Shown: in pieces, positions 1 through 11,179 of the stretch
Layout of the letters: every line of letters starts with the position of its first letter
How positions within the stretch are numbered: the stretch's first letter is position 1
Origin: Odiellus spinosus
Lineage: Eukaryota > Arthropoda > Arachnida > Opiliones > Phalangiidae
Assembly: GCA_963920705.1 (NCBI GenBank)
Contig: OY987232.1
Span: 5,583,200-5,647,199, forward strand
Direction of reading: 5' to 3'
Length of the DNA: 64,000 nt
Made by a program: the position numbers and the translations under genes
The notes under the pieces: generated by a model
Told to the model about the DNA's origin: nothing
The model's database searches: none
What the model saw: only the letters and a program-made list of their open reading frames with translations

Positions 1-1850
1 GGTCAATTTAATGGGATGCCCATGATATAATATAATAGTCATAATTAAAGGGCTGAAGATGGCTACCCGAGTAGAAGAACCCAGTGAATGTAATTTTCAG
101 TTATCGATAAAAAATAACATTAAAAATAGCTTATCTACTGTTTAATAAATTAAATTTTTGTTCATCAATTTAGAACCACTTAAAAAAGTTCGGCTAGGTT
201 TATGTTTTAACCTATTCGTAATCCATTCAGCCACCTATCTCTCTACAAGGAGGATCAGAGAAGGAGAGGAAATGTGGGGACGGCGCGGTTCCTACTGCGT
301 CGGCCTAAACTCCCACTCTGGGAGAACGGGGGTAGAGACGTTTCGTGGTAAAATGTTGTCGCGTGGGTAAAACGAATCCTTTATGAGACGCGCTAGCTCG
401 CGACCACGTGACAACAGTTTACCTCGAGAATTTCCTATCCCCCCTTTCCACCCGAGTGGGAGGTTGGCTCTTCTCTCTCTAACTCAACGCAGCCCCACAT
501 TTCCTCTCCTCCTCTGATCCTCCTTGCTCTCTAGTACTTCATATACCTTATCAATCTTTCATTATTGAAATCTTTGTTTAACCAAGAGAAGCACCCGGAC
601 TCAATAAACTATACTTTCTCTCCATTAACTCGAATTCAATGGATATTCCTTATCATTCTACTGTTTAAGAAATAAACTTTTTGTTTACCATTTTGAAGCA
701 ATTAATAAAGCTCAGCTAAGCTTATGATTTCACCCTTTTGTAACTGATTCAGGCACCTTACTTCCTATTACTTCATGTACTTTATTAATATTTCATTATT
801 TAAATCTATGTTTAACTAAAGATACTCTCGTACCCGAAAGAAGTCTTATCAAATTTTGTCAAAGTACCTTTGTCTCTATTAATTCGAATTCAGTGGACGG
901 TGGGATATTGGATACCCGTGTAAACGCACTTTTATATAGATAGCCTTTACTTCCCGTTATACCTTTGCTTTTTGGACTAAATGATATATGGAAAACAGCT
1001 TAGCGCGTGCTGCAAACTCAAGCTGGTTTTAAACGGTCACATTTCTTTAAATTTTTGAACAATATCTTAAATATCTTCTAAACTATCTCGAATTTTAAAC
1101 TGATTTTTCAACTGAATTATTAATTAGATTAAGTTTAACCATTTTGATATTTTTAATTATAAAATAAATTAATATTGCGTTTCATTTCCCTAAACGATAT
1201 CACACCATAAGGCTCATTTGCATTCACTTCAAAAAGGTAGTATATAAACCGTTCGAAGGCCTTTATGAATCGAGTGATGAGGCCATGAAGTTGGGAGGAA
1301 CACCCCCTCTCTTCAAAGTCTAGACGTTTATCGTAACCCTAGGCACGTGGTAGGCAACGCTAATTTACCCATTGGTGGGGCGATGTTTGGAGAGTGGAAG
1401 ATATATGTGGACCGTATTAGTGAGGGGCGCCTCGCTAGTATGGCCCGCTGAGATCAGAAACTGGAGGTTGGACCTTGGTGTGGGGATGGTCGGAGGTGAT
1501 TATAACAGTGGGAGACGTCCCATTGCTTATAATCGCCTTCAACTGTCCAGCATCAAGGTTTGACCGCAAAGTGGACGGTGAAAGGCGGTGAAAGGCGGTA
1601 ATAATACATTGGGAGACGTCCTGTTGTATATAATTGCACGACACCTGAATCTCAATGTGGCAGCCATGCTTAAAGGAGGTAATTCCCGTTAAACGGAATT
1701 GAACGATAAGTTCGCATGATTAAGTCTCTAGACTTTTTGCTCCACGAGCTAGGTCACGTGATTTCCGCTTACACAGGAAGTGACACACAGACACACACAC
1801 GACCAGTGTAAAACCTCCCCCTGAACTAAAGTTCAGTCGGGGAGGTAAAA
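1..1850 (+). repeat. Family F repeat, copy 1
   Basis: A long interspersed repeat. Its reverse complement is found at about 27436-28995, and parts recur at 45310-45603 (same strand) and 46925-47920 (opposite strand). One end, at about 1810-1845, is a hairpin of the form ACCTCCCC...GGGGAGGT around TGAACTTTAGTTCA. Other shared landmarks are a motif reading GGATACCCGTGTAAACGCAC near 917-937 and a GC-richer block at 1340-1660. Short reading frames here are not conserved between copies, so I regard it as non-coding. The transposon class is unknown; no transposase or reverse transcriptase is visible. The copy may continue beyond the window start. Confidence 0.75.
246..526. mobile_element. 281-bp MITE/foldback element in family F
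   Basis: The ends are long inverted repeats: the left begins CAAGGAGGATCAGAG and the right ends CTCTGATCCTCCTTG, with pairing continuing inward through AGGAAATGTGGGG and its complement. It is flanked by a 7-bp direct repeat, CTCTCTA, at 239-245 and 527-533. The inverted F copy near 28770 lacks the element and carries only one copy of the target, so an empty site is present in the same window. There is no coding capacity; it is a non-autonomous element of unassigned superfamily. Confidence 0.8.
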
Positions 1851-1859
1851 AATCGCGAT

Positions 1860-3386
1860 AAGACACAGTACTGATATTACGCAGTCTGAATAGGAAACAA
1901 TAATGATGGGATGCTATCTAAATAGCACATAATCTTGATGTATATAATCTCAAATGGATCCAATATCGATAGTGCACTCGAAAGCCCGGTCTAATAGCGC
2001 AAATAAGTACACAAAACTTGAATTTCATGGATCTTTTAAAACAGATTCGTTATTTGTCATTTTTAAACTACATTTTTGCAATATTAAAACTAATCTCGGA
2101 TTTTGAAGCAAATATATTTTCAATGCTTATGTTTAAAAAAGTTAATTTTTGAATTATCTGTTTTAAAGACTTTAAAAAACAGTATATTTTATTTATTTTA
2201 AACCGGTTTAAACCATGTGATATAATCAGGACTGGCTAGTTATTGAAAACCCCTCATTGTGTTCTCCTGGTTCAAGAAATTTTTCAGCTTTCCATGACCA
2301 TTTTTTCAATTAGCGATTAAGTTTAATTTATTTAATCCCTTCAACTCGCTTGTCCATCTTGTAACTTTTTATGTTAGGTTAGTTAACCTCACGAGCTTGC
2401 CCACCCCTTTAAATAGTTATTTCATTGGGCTAGCACATCCATCTCATATCATCATGGTCGCCGTAGCTACGGCCTAGGTCGCTTCCTAGGCCCTATGTCG
2501 CGTGGCGGAATAGTAATCCCATGACATGCCTTCGTTTAAAAAGGTTTCTCATCCAAATTCTTCCGCTTTCGATATTAGAATAGCTTTTGTACATATTATA
2601 TGAAAGCATTGTATAATTTATTACCAATAGGGTACTAATTATCTCCGAAGATTTACTAATACAGGTTTTCATAAGTCAAATAGTGGAAAATATCGCTAAG
2701 CCTCGTTCACCGTAGCTTAGGCTGCTCCGCTGGCCGCTGCCTAGGCCGCTATGCGCTCTTTCCGCGAGGCGGCCTCCCACGTGACGCTTTTCGGTTTGAA
2801 TTCGGTCGTATGTGTGAACCAAACGAAAATTTTGACGCAGAGGCTCTGCGTAAGAGCTTTTTTTGACGCAGAGCTGACGTTTTCGGTCAAGTGGGAACCT
2901 ACCTTTAAAATTGGATTGAATTATTATTATTATTTTTATCTCATTGTTAATTACTCAGCTTTACACGGTGATATTGTGGCGGAGGAATTCACCCCAAGCC
3001 ATTCCTTGTAGGAAAGGCGGGATATGTGGCAGCATTGGAGGATCACGCTTTTCTGCATATTCTTCAAAAGGTAAGTACTTAAGCCCAGTTTTTATAGATT
3101 AGGTTTTGGGTTTCTGGAAACAACCCCAGTTGCCGAAATCTTAATCGGGATTGTACGGACTTATTTTTGCTTCCAAATTCGTTGAATTTCTATACATAAA
3201 TTGCTATATTTATTTATTTTGTCAATTTGTTTTCTGTAGATTTTGGATCAACGGGACCGCGTTATCAATTAGGGTGGTGTGCCCAGAAAGTTTGTCAACC
3301 AAAATGATATCTGGACGATTGTAATCAATTGTATTGTCTGTAATAAAAAGTTTATCCCAATAGAGCGTGGTACATTTGGATTCAAG
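1860..3386. other. AT-rich DNA with two short GC-rich blocks
   Basis: No gene is recognised. Two GC-rich patches (about 2455-2510 and 2710-2785) both contain CCTAGG-type sequence and are partly complementary (GTAGCTACGGCCTAGG against CGGCCTAGG and CTAAGCTACGG), which suggests a decayed inverted-repeat element of about 330 bp. The rest is AT-rich sequence. The flanks of the downstream hAT-like element are visible at its right end. Confidence 0.4.
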
Positions 3387-3394
3387 AACTGAGG

Positions 3395-4851
3395 CAGGGC
3401 GTAGGAACGTTTTTCAGATTGGAGGGGGCAAAATCCGCAAATGTGATAATTTTTTTGCATTTTTTCTTACATAGAAATTTATTTTCAAATGTATAACTAT
3501 TTCAGATGGGAGGGGGGGCAAATAACATAATTTTCTTTTTACACTAAAAGGTATTTTCATTTTTCAAATACATACGTCCTAGTCCTACCCAAAGGTATTG
3601 TACAACACAAAGTATTGAAGAATGCTTTTCAAATCATTAGAGTAGAGAGAGCTACTCCATGGTTCAAAATAAACAGTTTATTAAATAAACGTTTTCAGGA
3701 GGGCTTTCGGACGTATATTTGTTATTTTTGTAAATTTTGTAATGTTAGATTAGAAAGGGATTGAAATGGGAGTCGCTACTTGTTGAGGTTTAATTAAGCC
3801 ATCGAGATATCGGAAGCAATAATAAAAACTGATTAACACGATAATTGTTTATTAGCGAAAATATTCGAACAACGCGATTACATATCGAAATAGAGAGTGC
3901 AGTAAAAATAAACATTAATAACAAGGTATAAATATACAAAATAAAAAACGTTATCTAATGTAAAGAAAAAATAAACGGACGAAGGTAAATTAAATTTTTT
4001 TAATAAGATCTCGTTATCACTCGAACTTCAACACTACTCTAGTAGGTCCGAAAGCTCTCATATCCATTTAATAAACTGTTTCTTTTAATTATGCAGTATC
4101 TGACTCTTTAATTTTTTTGTTATTATTATACGTTATTCACCATGGTCAAGTTGGTCAACAAATTTTATGTAAAGGCCCATACATTGTATTTACCTTCATA
4201 TTTTGATTTTATGTCCGCAATATACTCCGTCAGTTTTCTTTTTTAGACGCTACTTAAGTTAAAACGTTAACGTAGAGAATTCTCACAACAGCCCAACGGC
4301 CAGTCTAGTCTAGTCGGGGCTGAGGTTCGGGAGTTCATGTTTTTAACTTTTAATTTTTGTTTTCGCCATTATGTTTTTGAAGTATACTATTTGTTTTATT
4401 TTAAGCGATTAAAGCGAAGCGTGGGAATATCTATGTATTATATTTTGACAACTTTAAAGGCTAACCTTAGTAGTTTTTCTGCGGTCTTAGCCGATGAGTA
4501 GCCAACTCATTATACTACGGTGTTTTTTAATGACAGTAAAAAAAATTTATATGAGCATAATGAACTAGGTCTAGTAGTATCCAAAGAAATACATGTTTAG
4601 AGCTGCACGATTTTGATATTAATTATTTCTACCAATATAGGATAATTAGAACTATTTTTTAAATAATTATTGGGTGTTTAGCAGGGAAAATGTTTTACTC
4701 CACAAAATCTAAACATTTCGGAGGAGCAGTCTATAAGTTTTGGAGAGGGCAATCTAAACATTTTGCATGGGGCAAGTTCGACATTGCAGGGGGCAAAGGA
4801 ATTTATTGCAGGGGGCAAGATTGGCATTGCCCTCTAGTTGTTACGCCCCTG
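3395..4851. mobile_element. hAT-like non-autonomous element (1457 bp)
   Basis: The left end reads CAGGGCGTAGGAAC and the right end, reverse-complemented, CAGGGGCGTAACAAC. Both are flanked by the 8-bp direct repeat AACTGAGG (3387-3394 and 4852-4859). CAGGG-type ends plus an 8-bp duplication are the hallmark of the hAT superfamily. No transposase frame is present, so it is non-autonomous. Near both ends the motif GGGGGCAA (or a close variant) recurs several times (for example about 3422, 3512, 4770, 4788, 4812), as expected for subterminal transposase-binding repeats. A second inverted-repeat unit is nested inside (3668-4090). Confidence 0.85.
3668..4090. repeat. Inverted-repeat unit nested in the hAT-like element
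   Basis: The segment around 3668-3715 (AACAGTTTATTAAATAA, then GGCTTTCGGAC) reappears inverted at about 4043-4090 (GTCCGAAAGC, then TTTAATAAACTGTTT). About 330 bp of AT-rich sequence lies between the arms. No coding sequence is seen. It is probably a small insertion within the larger hAT-like element, but I found no clear target duplication. Confidence 0.5.
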
Positions 4852-4859
4852 AACTGAGG

Positions 4860-5274
4860 CGGAATCGTATTTCTAATAAGCGGGAGTCGATGATATAAGT
4901 GCATGCTGAAGCCGATGAAACCCTCCTTTGAAGTCTATTACTCGCGGGTCTTGTCTACCCATCTCGGTATGGGTTAGTCTCAAAAATCGCGATTCGTACG
5001 CCTCCTAAGGGTAGATATTTTCGGAGCGGGAGTTCGTCAACCAAACGTCGTCGTATGTGGAAAGAGAGAATTTCCAATTTTCCGTAGACAGGGGTATGAA
5101 GTAGGACCCCTCCGATCTCGTAAAATTGGGAACCTAATTAGAATTTTTCTCTAGAAAAATTCTGTTATCTGTGGCTCTAGTTTTCCGTAGACGGTGAGCA
5201 GCTCCTTTGTTTGGGCTGTATTAACTCCAAAGGGGAAATAGCATAGGCTTCCAAGATCCGAGATTCTTATACAT
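4860..5274. other. Unassigned AT-rich DNA
   Basis: No gene, RNA or element end could be recognised. The short frames here show no resemblance to known proteins. Confidence 0.4.
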
Positions 5275-5459
5275 TAGCTACGTTCACACTTGACACTTTG
5301 GAACCGTTTTCAAACCGTTTCGAATGTTCAAATCGACTTTTTAAGATTTTAATTTTGTTTCTTGATCGAAGATCTACAAGGGTGACCCCAAAATTTTATC
5401 ATTTGACCTTTCCAAAACGGTTCAAAACGGTTTCAAAGTCTGTAGTGTGAAAGTAGCTA
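5275..5459. mobile_element. 185-bp MITE
   Basis: The ends are inverted repeats: TAGCTACGTTCACACT on the left and AGTGTGAAAGTAGCTA on the right. Pairing extends inward through matching AACCGTTTTCAAACCGTTT-type arms. The interior is about 80 bp of AT-rich sequence without a frame. This is typical of a MITE; the flanks suggest a TA-containing target but the duplication is too short to be decisive. Confidence 0.75.
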
Positions 5460-7978
5460 TTATGGAAGCTCAAATTTCATGGGATTACCCATGACGCTTT
5501 TTTTGGTACACTTTTAAGTTCAGTGTGTCTGTACCTAGAGTCGTCGATCAGAAAGGCCGATCTCTAATTTGGAATATCTTTGTTTTCTTTTTTTGAGTGA
5601 TTTAGTTTATATGTCGATGTGTGTGCTTTGACCTTTTTTTCAAAAATAAGGCTTTAATATAAAGTAAAATTAATTTTAAATCTATGATATACATAATAGT
5701 CACTCGCTTTGCACGCGTTGAAATTACGGTTGCCTCTAGCTAGTGCATAAACGGCCATAGAGTATTTGCACTGCACGCTTAGACAGCCCGCTTAGGCAAA
5801 AAAGGCTATATCTTCAAGCTCTATCATTGCTATGACGCTAAGCTCTTACGCGTTGAAATTCCGTATGGTTCCAACTCTAGCCAATGAACACGTCGTCAGG
5901 CGGTTAACCATCCCGCATATAAACTCCCTACAAGCTGCTGAAAAGCGACCATTCACTATATTTATTCTGGGATAGAGAATCAGAAAACACACCCCTTTAC
6001 CTTTATACCCGCTGAATTTCGGAAGTGAAATAAGCGGGAGAGTATAGTGAAAAGAGAGAAAGAGACGCCATAAAATGTTTCATCGGTTAGTTTAGTAAAA
6101 CTACTATATCTTTAACAAAAGACGAATATGGTAATTATTCTTGTTTTATTTATATTTGAAATGTTTTACTTGTATTTTTATTTCCCATTTGGACTTAAAT
6201 ATTAACTAAATGAGCTGTTATAAATTATAATCCAAGGCTTACTGGGACCATCTCTTCAACGTGGACTTTTTTAGGTCAGGTTTTACTCGATAGATGTCAC
6301 TAGTCTCTCCGCCGACAGCCCTCGTTGTTCAGAATTACATACTAAATCCAGCGATCTCCCCCTTCCTTACCCTTTCTTCCACCTTCCTTCCCCCTCCCTC
6401 CATTTTGTTTTACTGCCACGACAGTTCAATTTCGAAACAACACCGTTGGTAATTACGATATTTTTATCCTCGGTAAGAATTTTATTTCTATTGACACGGT
6501 AGATAGTTGTGCCACGCAACGATAAATTCGATTACGAAATTGAATTCATTTACTTTATATATATGGCATGTCCATGTAATTGTTTCTCTCGATCGTGGCC
6601 TAATGTAAGCGGTTCCGCCAGAATTTATTAGTACACGTTCGGAAACAATTTTTTTATTCCGCGAGTCGAACCGTTCTATTCTTTTTATATCGAATTACTT
6701 TTTGCGTTTCCTTTTCTCCTTTTGTGGGAAAAGTCACGCATGTGTTTGCGCTATATTGAACCACCCCTTTCATTTTATTTTCAATATCAGTAGTAAATGG
6801 ACCTAGTGACATTTCCTGCACTTCAGTATATTGGCGAGTGTTGGTTAAAGTTTTAACCTTTTACTTTAACTAGAGCCTAGTTTATATATGAATATAATTT
6901 AATTGTAATTGCACTTTTTGGTTTAGAGTAAATAGACGACGCGATATGTTTATATTTCAGAAGGCGAGTCAGAGTTTTCGAGAAAAAAATTTTCACTCTA
7001 TTTTTGGGAGAGCAGCCGCGGAACAGTTGATTTTCGTTGATCTGATTCCGATTGGATAAAATATTTTTAAAGATACGTTACACTGCTCCATTTATGATTA
7101 GTTATCTAATCAAATTATCGGAGTCATTAGGACTTGACAGATATTGCAATGTTCAAACCCGAGATTAGCGCTCCTAAATGCGGCTAGGTCCCGAGATAAA
7201 ACTGAAAGTTTAACTGGTTCTGAATTGGATAAAGGGATTTTTTAATCTATCTGCGAGAAAAGGATAGTCGTTTCTATTTTCCAGTCAACTGTCAAACGCT
7301 ATTTTAAATGAATAGTAGCGTAGAATTAGATCTATTGTCAAGTAAATGCGTATTATTTCACCGAAAATAATAGAATTATAATTAAACTGTCAGATATCCG
7401 TTTGAGTATAGGCTAACCGGTAAATATCTGGTCAAAAGGTGGAATCAGTTTGAATAGATAACTCGGAAAAATAGTTAAAAAGATATTCAATAAACAAATG
7501 ATGGAATTTATCCGCTTATTTGCGCAACAGATAATGTGTCCTATAAAGATGTTGGATCACTGTTCGAATTAAGGCCCACATTTTTCCGTCCTACCAAACA
7601 ACTGGAATTACCATGGCCATATCGAAGACCTCCCTGTGGTAAACATCAGTTGGAGTTTCGTTCCGTTAACTCTACTTCAATGGTAGAGTGACTACCATGT
7701 AAGAGGAAGGTTCTAGGATTAACACGGCCACGGGTGAGTTCATTTAACACTACTGTATTCTCAAGATCAATCGAGGGCAAAATCGAGGAGAATCGGGGCA
7801 CTTCGCGAGTGGCCATATGAAATTCGCCATTAGTCAAGCTATTGTAACAGATAAATGTTGATTTCAGACAAAAGCAGCTACACCATAGATTAAAATTGTA
7901 GCTATTTCTAAAGCTTAATAGTATGAGAAAATGGTAAACTTCGAACTGAATGAAAAAAATATGAAAACTTAAGATAAA
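5460..7978. other. Long AT-rich intergenic stretch
   Basis: About 2.5 kb without a recognisable gene or RNA. A pyrimidine-rich patch lies at 6340-6410. The decamer TAGATGTCAC near 6290 recurs, in either orientation, near 26055, 26170, 26360 and 36275, which hints at an old dispersed repeat, but its boundaries cannot be drawn. Confidence 0.35.
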
Positions 7979-7986
7979 TAGCCGTG

Positions 7987-9648
7987 CAGAGACCTGCACG
8001 GGCCGACTTTTATAGGCCCGATCCGAGCCCAGCCCGGGGTATAGCAATGAAAAAGGCCCGATTCCCGGCCCGGCCCGATTGGAATTGCGGAATTGTAGGC
8101 ACGATTAGAAAATCTGAGGTTATACATAGTATTCACGCCTGGGCGGAGCTTAGGTTTTCCCCTCTTCCTAACAGGGGGGTTGGAATTTCAAACTGTTTGG
8201 CGGTAAATCAGGAAATCTCTCGGCATTTGGGTGGTCAAATATTGTGTGGTTTTAAAGGCGCTTTGCGTATATGATAATTTACATTTTATTTAAAGTAAGT
8301 TTGACCTTAATATCTTTAGTATTTATATATCTGGTAAAACAACGTTGAATAAGGTTCGCGGAAATATATTCTTCGGCGAGGCCGTGATCGAAATCATCGC
8401 CCGTTTTAGATCGTAAAGACGAAAAGCGTTACGGGGCCTTACGCCTTAGTAAGCCTAGGCTCGTTGGTCTCGCGCTTATTCCGTTCCCACACAAGGCTGC
8501 CGACGAAAAACGACGGCTAAGAGAGGAGAGAGAGGGTCGCCGCTCTCCGTAGTCTTTGACCGACGGGCGATAGGCTTATGCGGAACGGAAAAAGCACAAG
8601 CGCCGGGAGCTCGAGACCAGCAAGCCTAGGACTACAAACGCGGAAGGCCCCGTTCCCCCGTAACGATCTTCACGAGCGAAGCGAAATTTAATGATACCAC
8701 GGGCGGAAAATTCGACGAAAAAGTGTTAAGAAAGCCGCGGAAGGCAACTGAAAAATCAGAGAAATAAAAGGAAAGAAAACCGGATTTATCTTCCAATTAA
8801 TTTAAAAATATTAAATACGAAAGCGAGGCCTATCTCTAGTGGGAATACGGTATAGCAGTAGTAGGATACCGAAAAATGACCACCCAAATGGTTTTACAGT
8901 TTAACCATTCTTGCAATACTACAATATTTATCCTTGGGGATATTATGGATTCTTGGAGCAACGTCATTGATGACGTACGCGTGAATACTATGTATAGGCC
9001 TGGTCCGGCCCGGGTCCGATTGGTAATTTTGGAGTTGAAGCCCGGTCCGGCCCTGCCCGATTGGAATTGCGGAGTTGTAGGCCCGGTCCGGCCTAGGCCC
9101 GAAAAATAAATGTGGCTTACGTAAAACAAAACTAAAACTATATGAGGTTAGGAATAGAAACTTCTAGTTTAGGGGGAAAGTAACTGAGTGAGACAGAATG
9201 AGAAGCCCCTCCCCGCGTAAATTTGGTGAACTTTATATGTGTAGCAGTAGTAGAGCGAGAGCCGAGAGGCTTTGGCGTGGGAACATGGGAAGTTGGACTG
9301 TTAGTCAACCAGGAACAAAATAACCAAATTAAGCGCAGTTGAAAGCTGGTATCTTTTTCATATCATCAAAACATAAATGATTTGAATTCATATTCGATTA
9401 ATTCGTGTATTATTAATAAATAATAGTAATAGTTTGTCCCAATGTCACATTTGTTGTTATAAGCTGATATGCTTTGATTTGATGTAAAGGGAAAACCGTC
9501 CAAGCCCAATCCGGCCCAGCCCGAGTTTTGAAATCAAAATTAAAGCCCGACCCGGCCCGGCCCGTTAAATAAAAGAATTATGAAGGACGGCCCGGCCTGG
9601 TAAATTTCTAAATTTTACCGATTGGACCGGACATCGGGCAGGTCTCTA
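7987..9648. mobile_element. hAT-like element with CCCGG-rich ends (1662 bp)
   Basis: The left end begins CAGAGACCTGCACGGGCC and the right end, reverse-complemented, TAGAGACCTGCCCGATG. The 8-bp direct repeat TAGCCGTG flanks it (7979-7986 and 9649-9656). The subterminal sequence on both sides is a run of GGCCCGG/CCCGGCC words, also seen internally at about 9000-9108. There is no transposase frame; the short frames over the GC-rich ends are compositional. A relic of the same family with the same right end lies at 35869-36196. Confidence 0.85.
8395..8690. repeat. GC-rich foldback unit inside the hAT-like element
   Basis: A GC-rich island in an AT-rich context. The left arm (CGTAAAGACGAAAAGCGTTACGG, then GGCC and AAGCCTAGGCTCG) pairs imperfectly with a right arm (AGCAAGCCTAGG, then GGCCCCGTT and CGTAACGATCTTCACG). 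The centre contains GAGAGGAGAGAGAGGG. No coding signal is seen. It is probably a separate foldback insertion. Confidence 0.5.
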
Positions 9649-9656
9649 TAGCCGTG

Positions 9657-11179
9657 AAAAGAAATTCCCATATAAAAAATAACATGCCTTTCTGACAATA
9701 AATTTGTTTAAAGGGACACATGGAGTTAAGAAATGAAGAGTCTTTGAATTGGTTTTCGGAATCACCGTGTCAAATAACGTATTCGTCATTTTTTCTGAAG
9801 TGTGGTTAAGTTTCAATGTAAGTGAAGTATAAATTCGGGCCAATCATATTATTGCAGCCTTCAAAAGCGCTTGTAATGCCCTAATATTAAAATCCTTATT
9901 CTATGAGAAAGTTAACGTTCATTGTAAATATTTAAAAAACACCTCAACCACGAAATATTACAGCGTTACAAATAATCTGGTAAAAACGTCGCCAGATGGT
10001 GCTAGCGACGCCTTTACAAAACATATGTACCGTCTGTTGAAGGCAGGAACCGTTGGGTTCATTTGATTGCTTCGAATTTCTACTTCACTTAGACTCAAAC
10101 TTAACCAAACTTAATAAGTAAATTTAAACACCTAAAACCTTCCAATTAATAGAGTATTATCAGAGCAATACCCTTTAGCTTATGTGCTTTCTGTTCCCCA
10201 TTTCAGTTTGAATGTTTGGAGGACAAGAAGAATTTAGCAGACGACAGAATAGTAGTCAAATAGGTTAGTGATTATCTTTACTCCTGCATTAATTTGTACT
10301 TGTTAATTATTCAGTGACGTATTTTAGAGAAATGTCAATGTCAAAGGTCATGGAAAAAGTTTTAGCGAAAACATTACAGTTATCAATGACTAAAATGATT
10401 ATTTAATTAATTGAGAGTAAAAATAAGGCTTTATAACCAACAAGATCTTACGAAATTATTTTTAACAAAGCTCCTTTAAATTCCTTAAACCCAAAACCCG
10501 TTGCTCTTGATAAAGCTACAAATCTTCAATTTTTCTAGGAAAGTAGCCTACGTTTAACAAGCATCGAGGAATTTGATATCTCGTTGTTAAAGAGTTTCCT
10601 GCCAATCTAGCTATCTAACTCCATGGATTATTTTAAAACCTTTTTTCAAGTAAAATATTGAATTCCAGCCTAATATCCAGCCTTCTACTTTGATTATCGA
10701 CGCAATGTGATGCCTTTGAAATGTTTCCCCAAAATCTTTTAGGAGGAAGCCACACGTTCCAATAGAAGTACTAGTACCTACGGTTTTAATTGTCGAAAAA
10801 TATTTTGACGCTCCGTCTGGCATTGTGCCGGTCTTGTTGGGTCACTGTTACATAATAGAGGCCGTATGGCACTGCTGTGTGGGTTCTGGTCGCCAAGCCA
10901 TATACCTTTCCTTCTGCTGCCTTAGCCCCTCGGCACGTGTGTGCGGGAGCACTGGTCTGGGGTTCTTCGGCTCTCGCGCATTGGCCTTGCTTCCCGTTCC
11001 GGGCGTGGTTTCACGTGCGGCACTTACGCGGACAAATGATTAGTCGCATGGATTGGCGGGGGTGTAGTGTACTTAGCTTACGGAGCACCCCCTTAACAAT
11101 TCACATGATGAGACGCTGAACTGGGAAACGCTGTTTCGCAAACCGCTGACTTACCTACAAACCAGCTGCACTTTGTTTT
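9657..11179. other. AT-rich DNA followed by a GC-richer lead-in
   Basis: 9657-10800 is AT-rich with no recognised feature. 10810-11070 is GC-richer with two overlapping short plus-strand frames that I do not recognise. It precedes the HEEADT-type relic and may belong to its 5' region. Confidence 0.35.
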
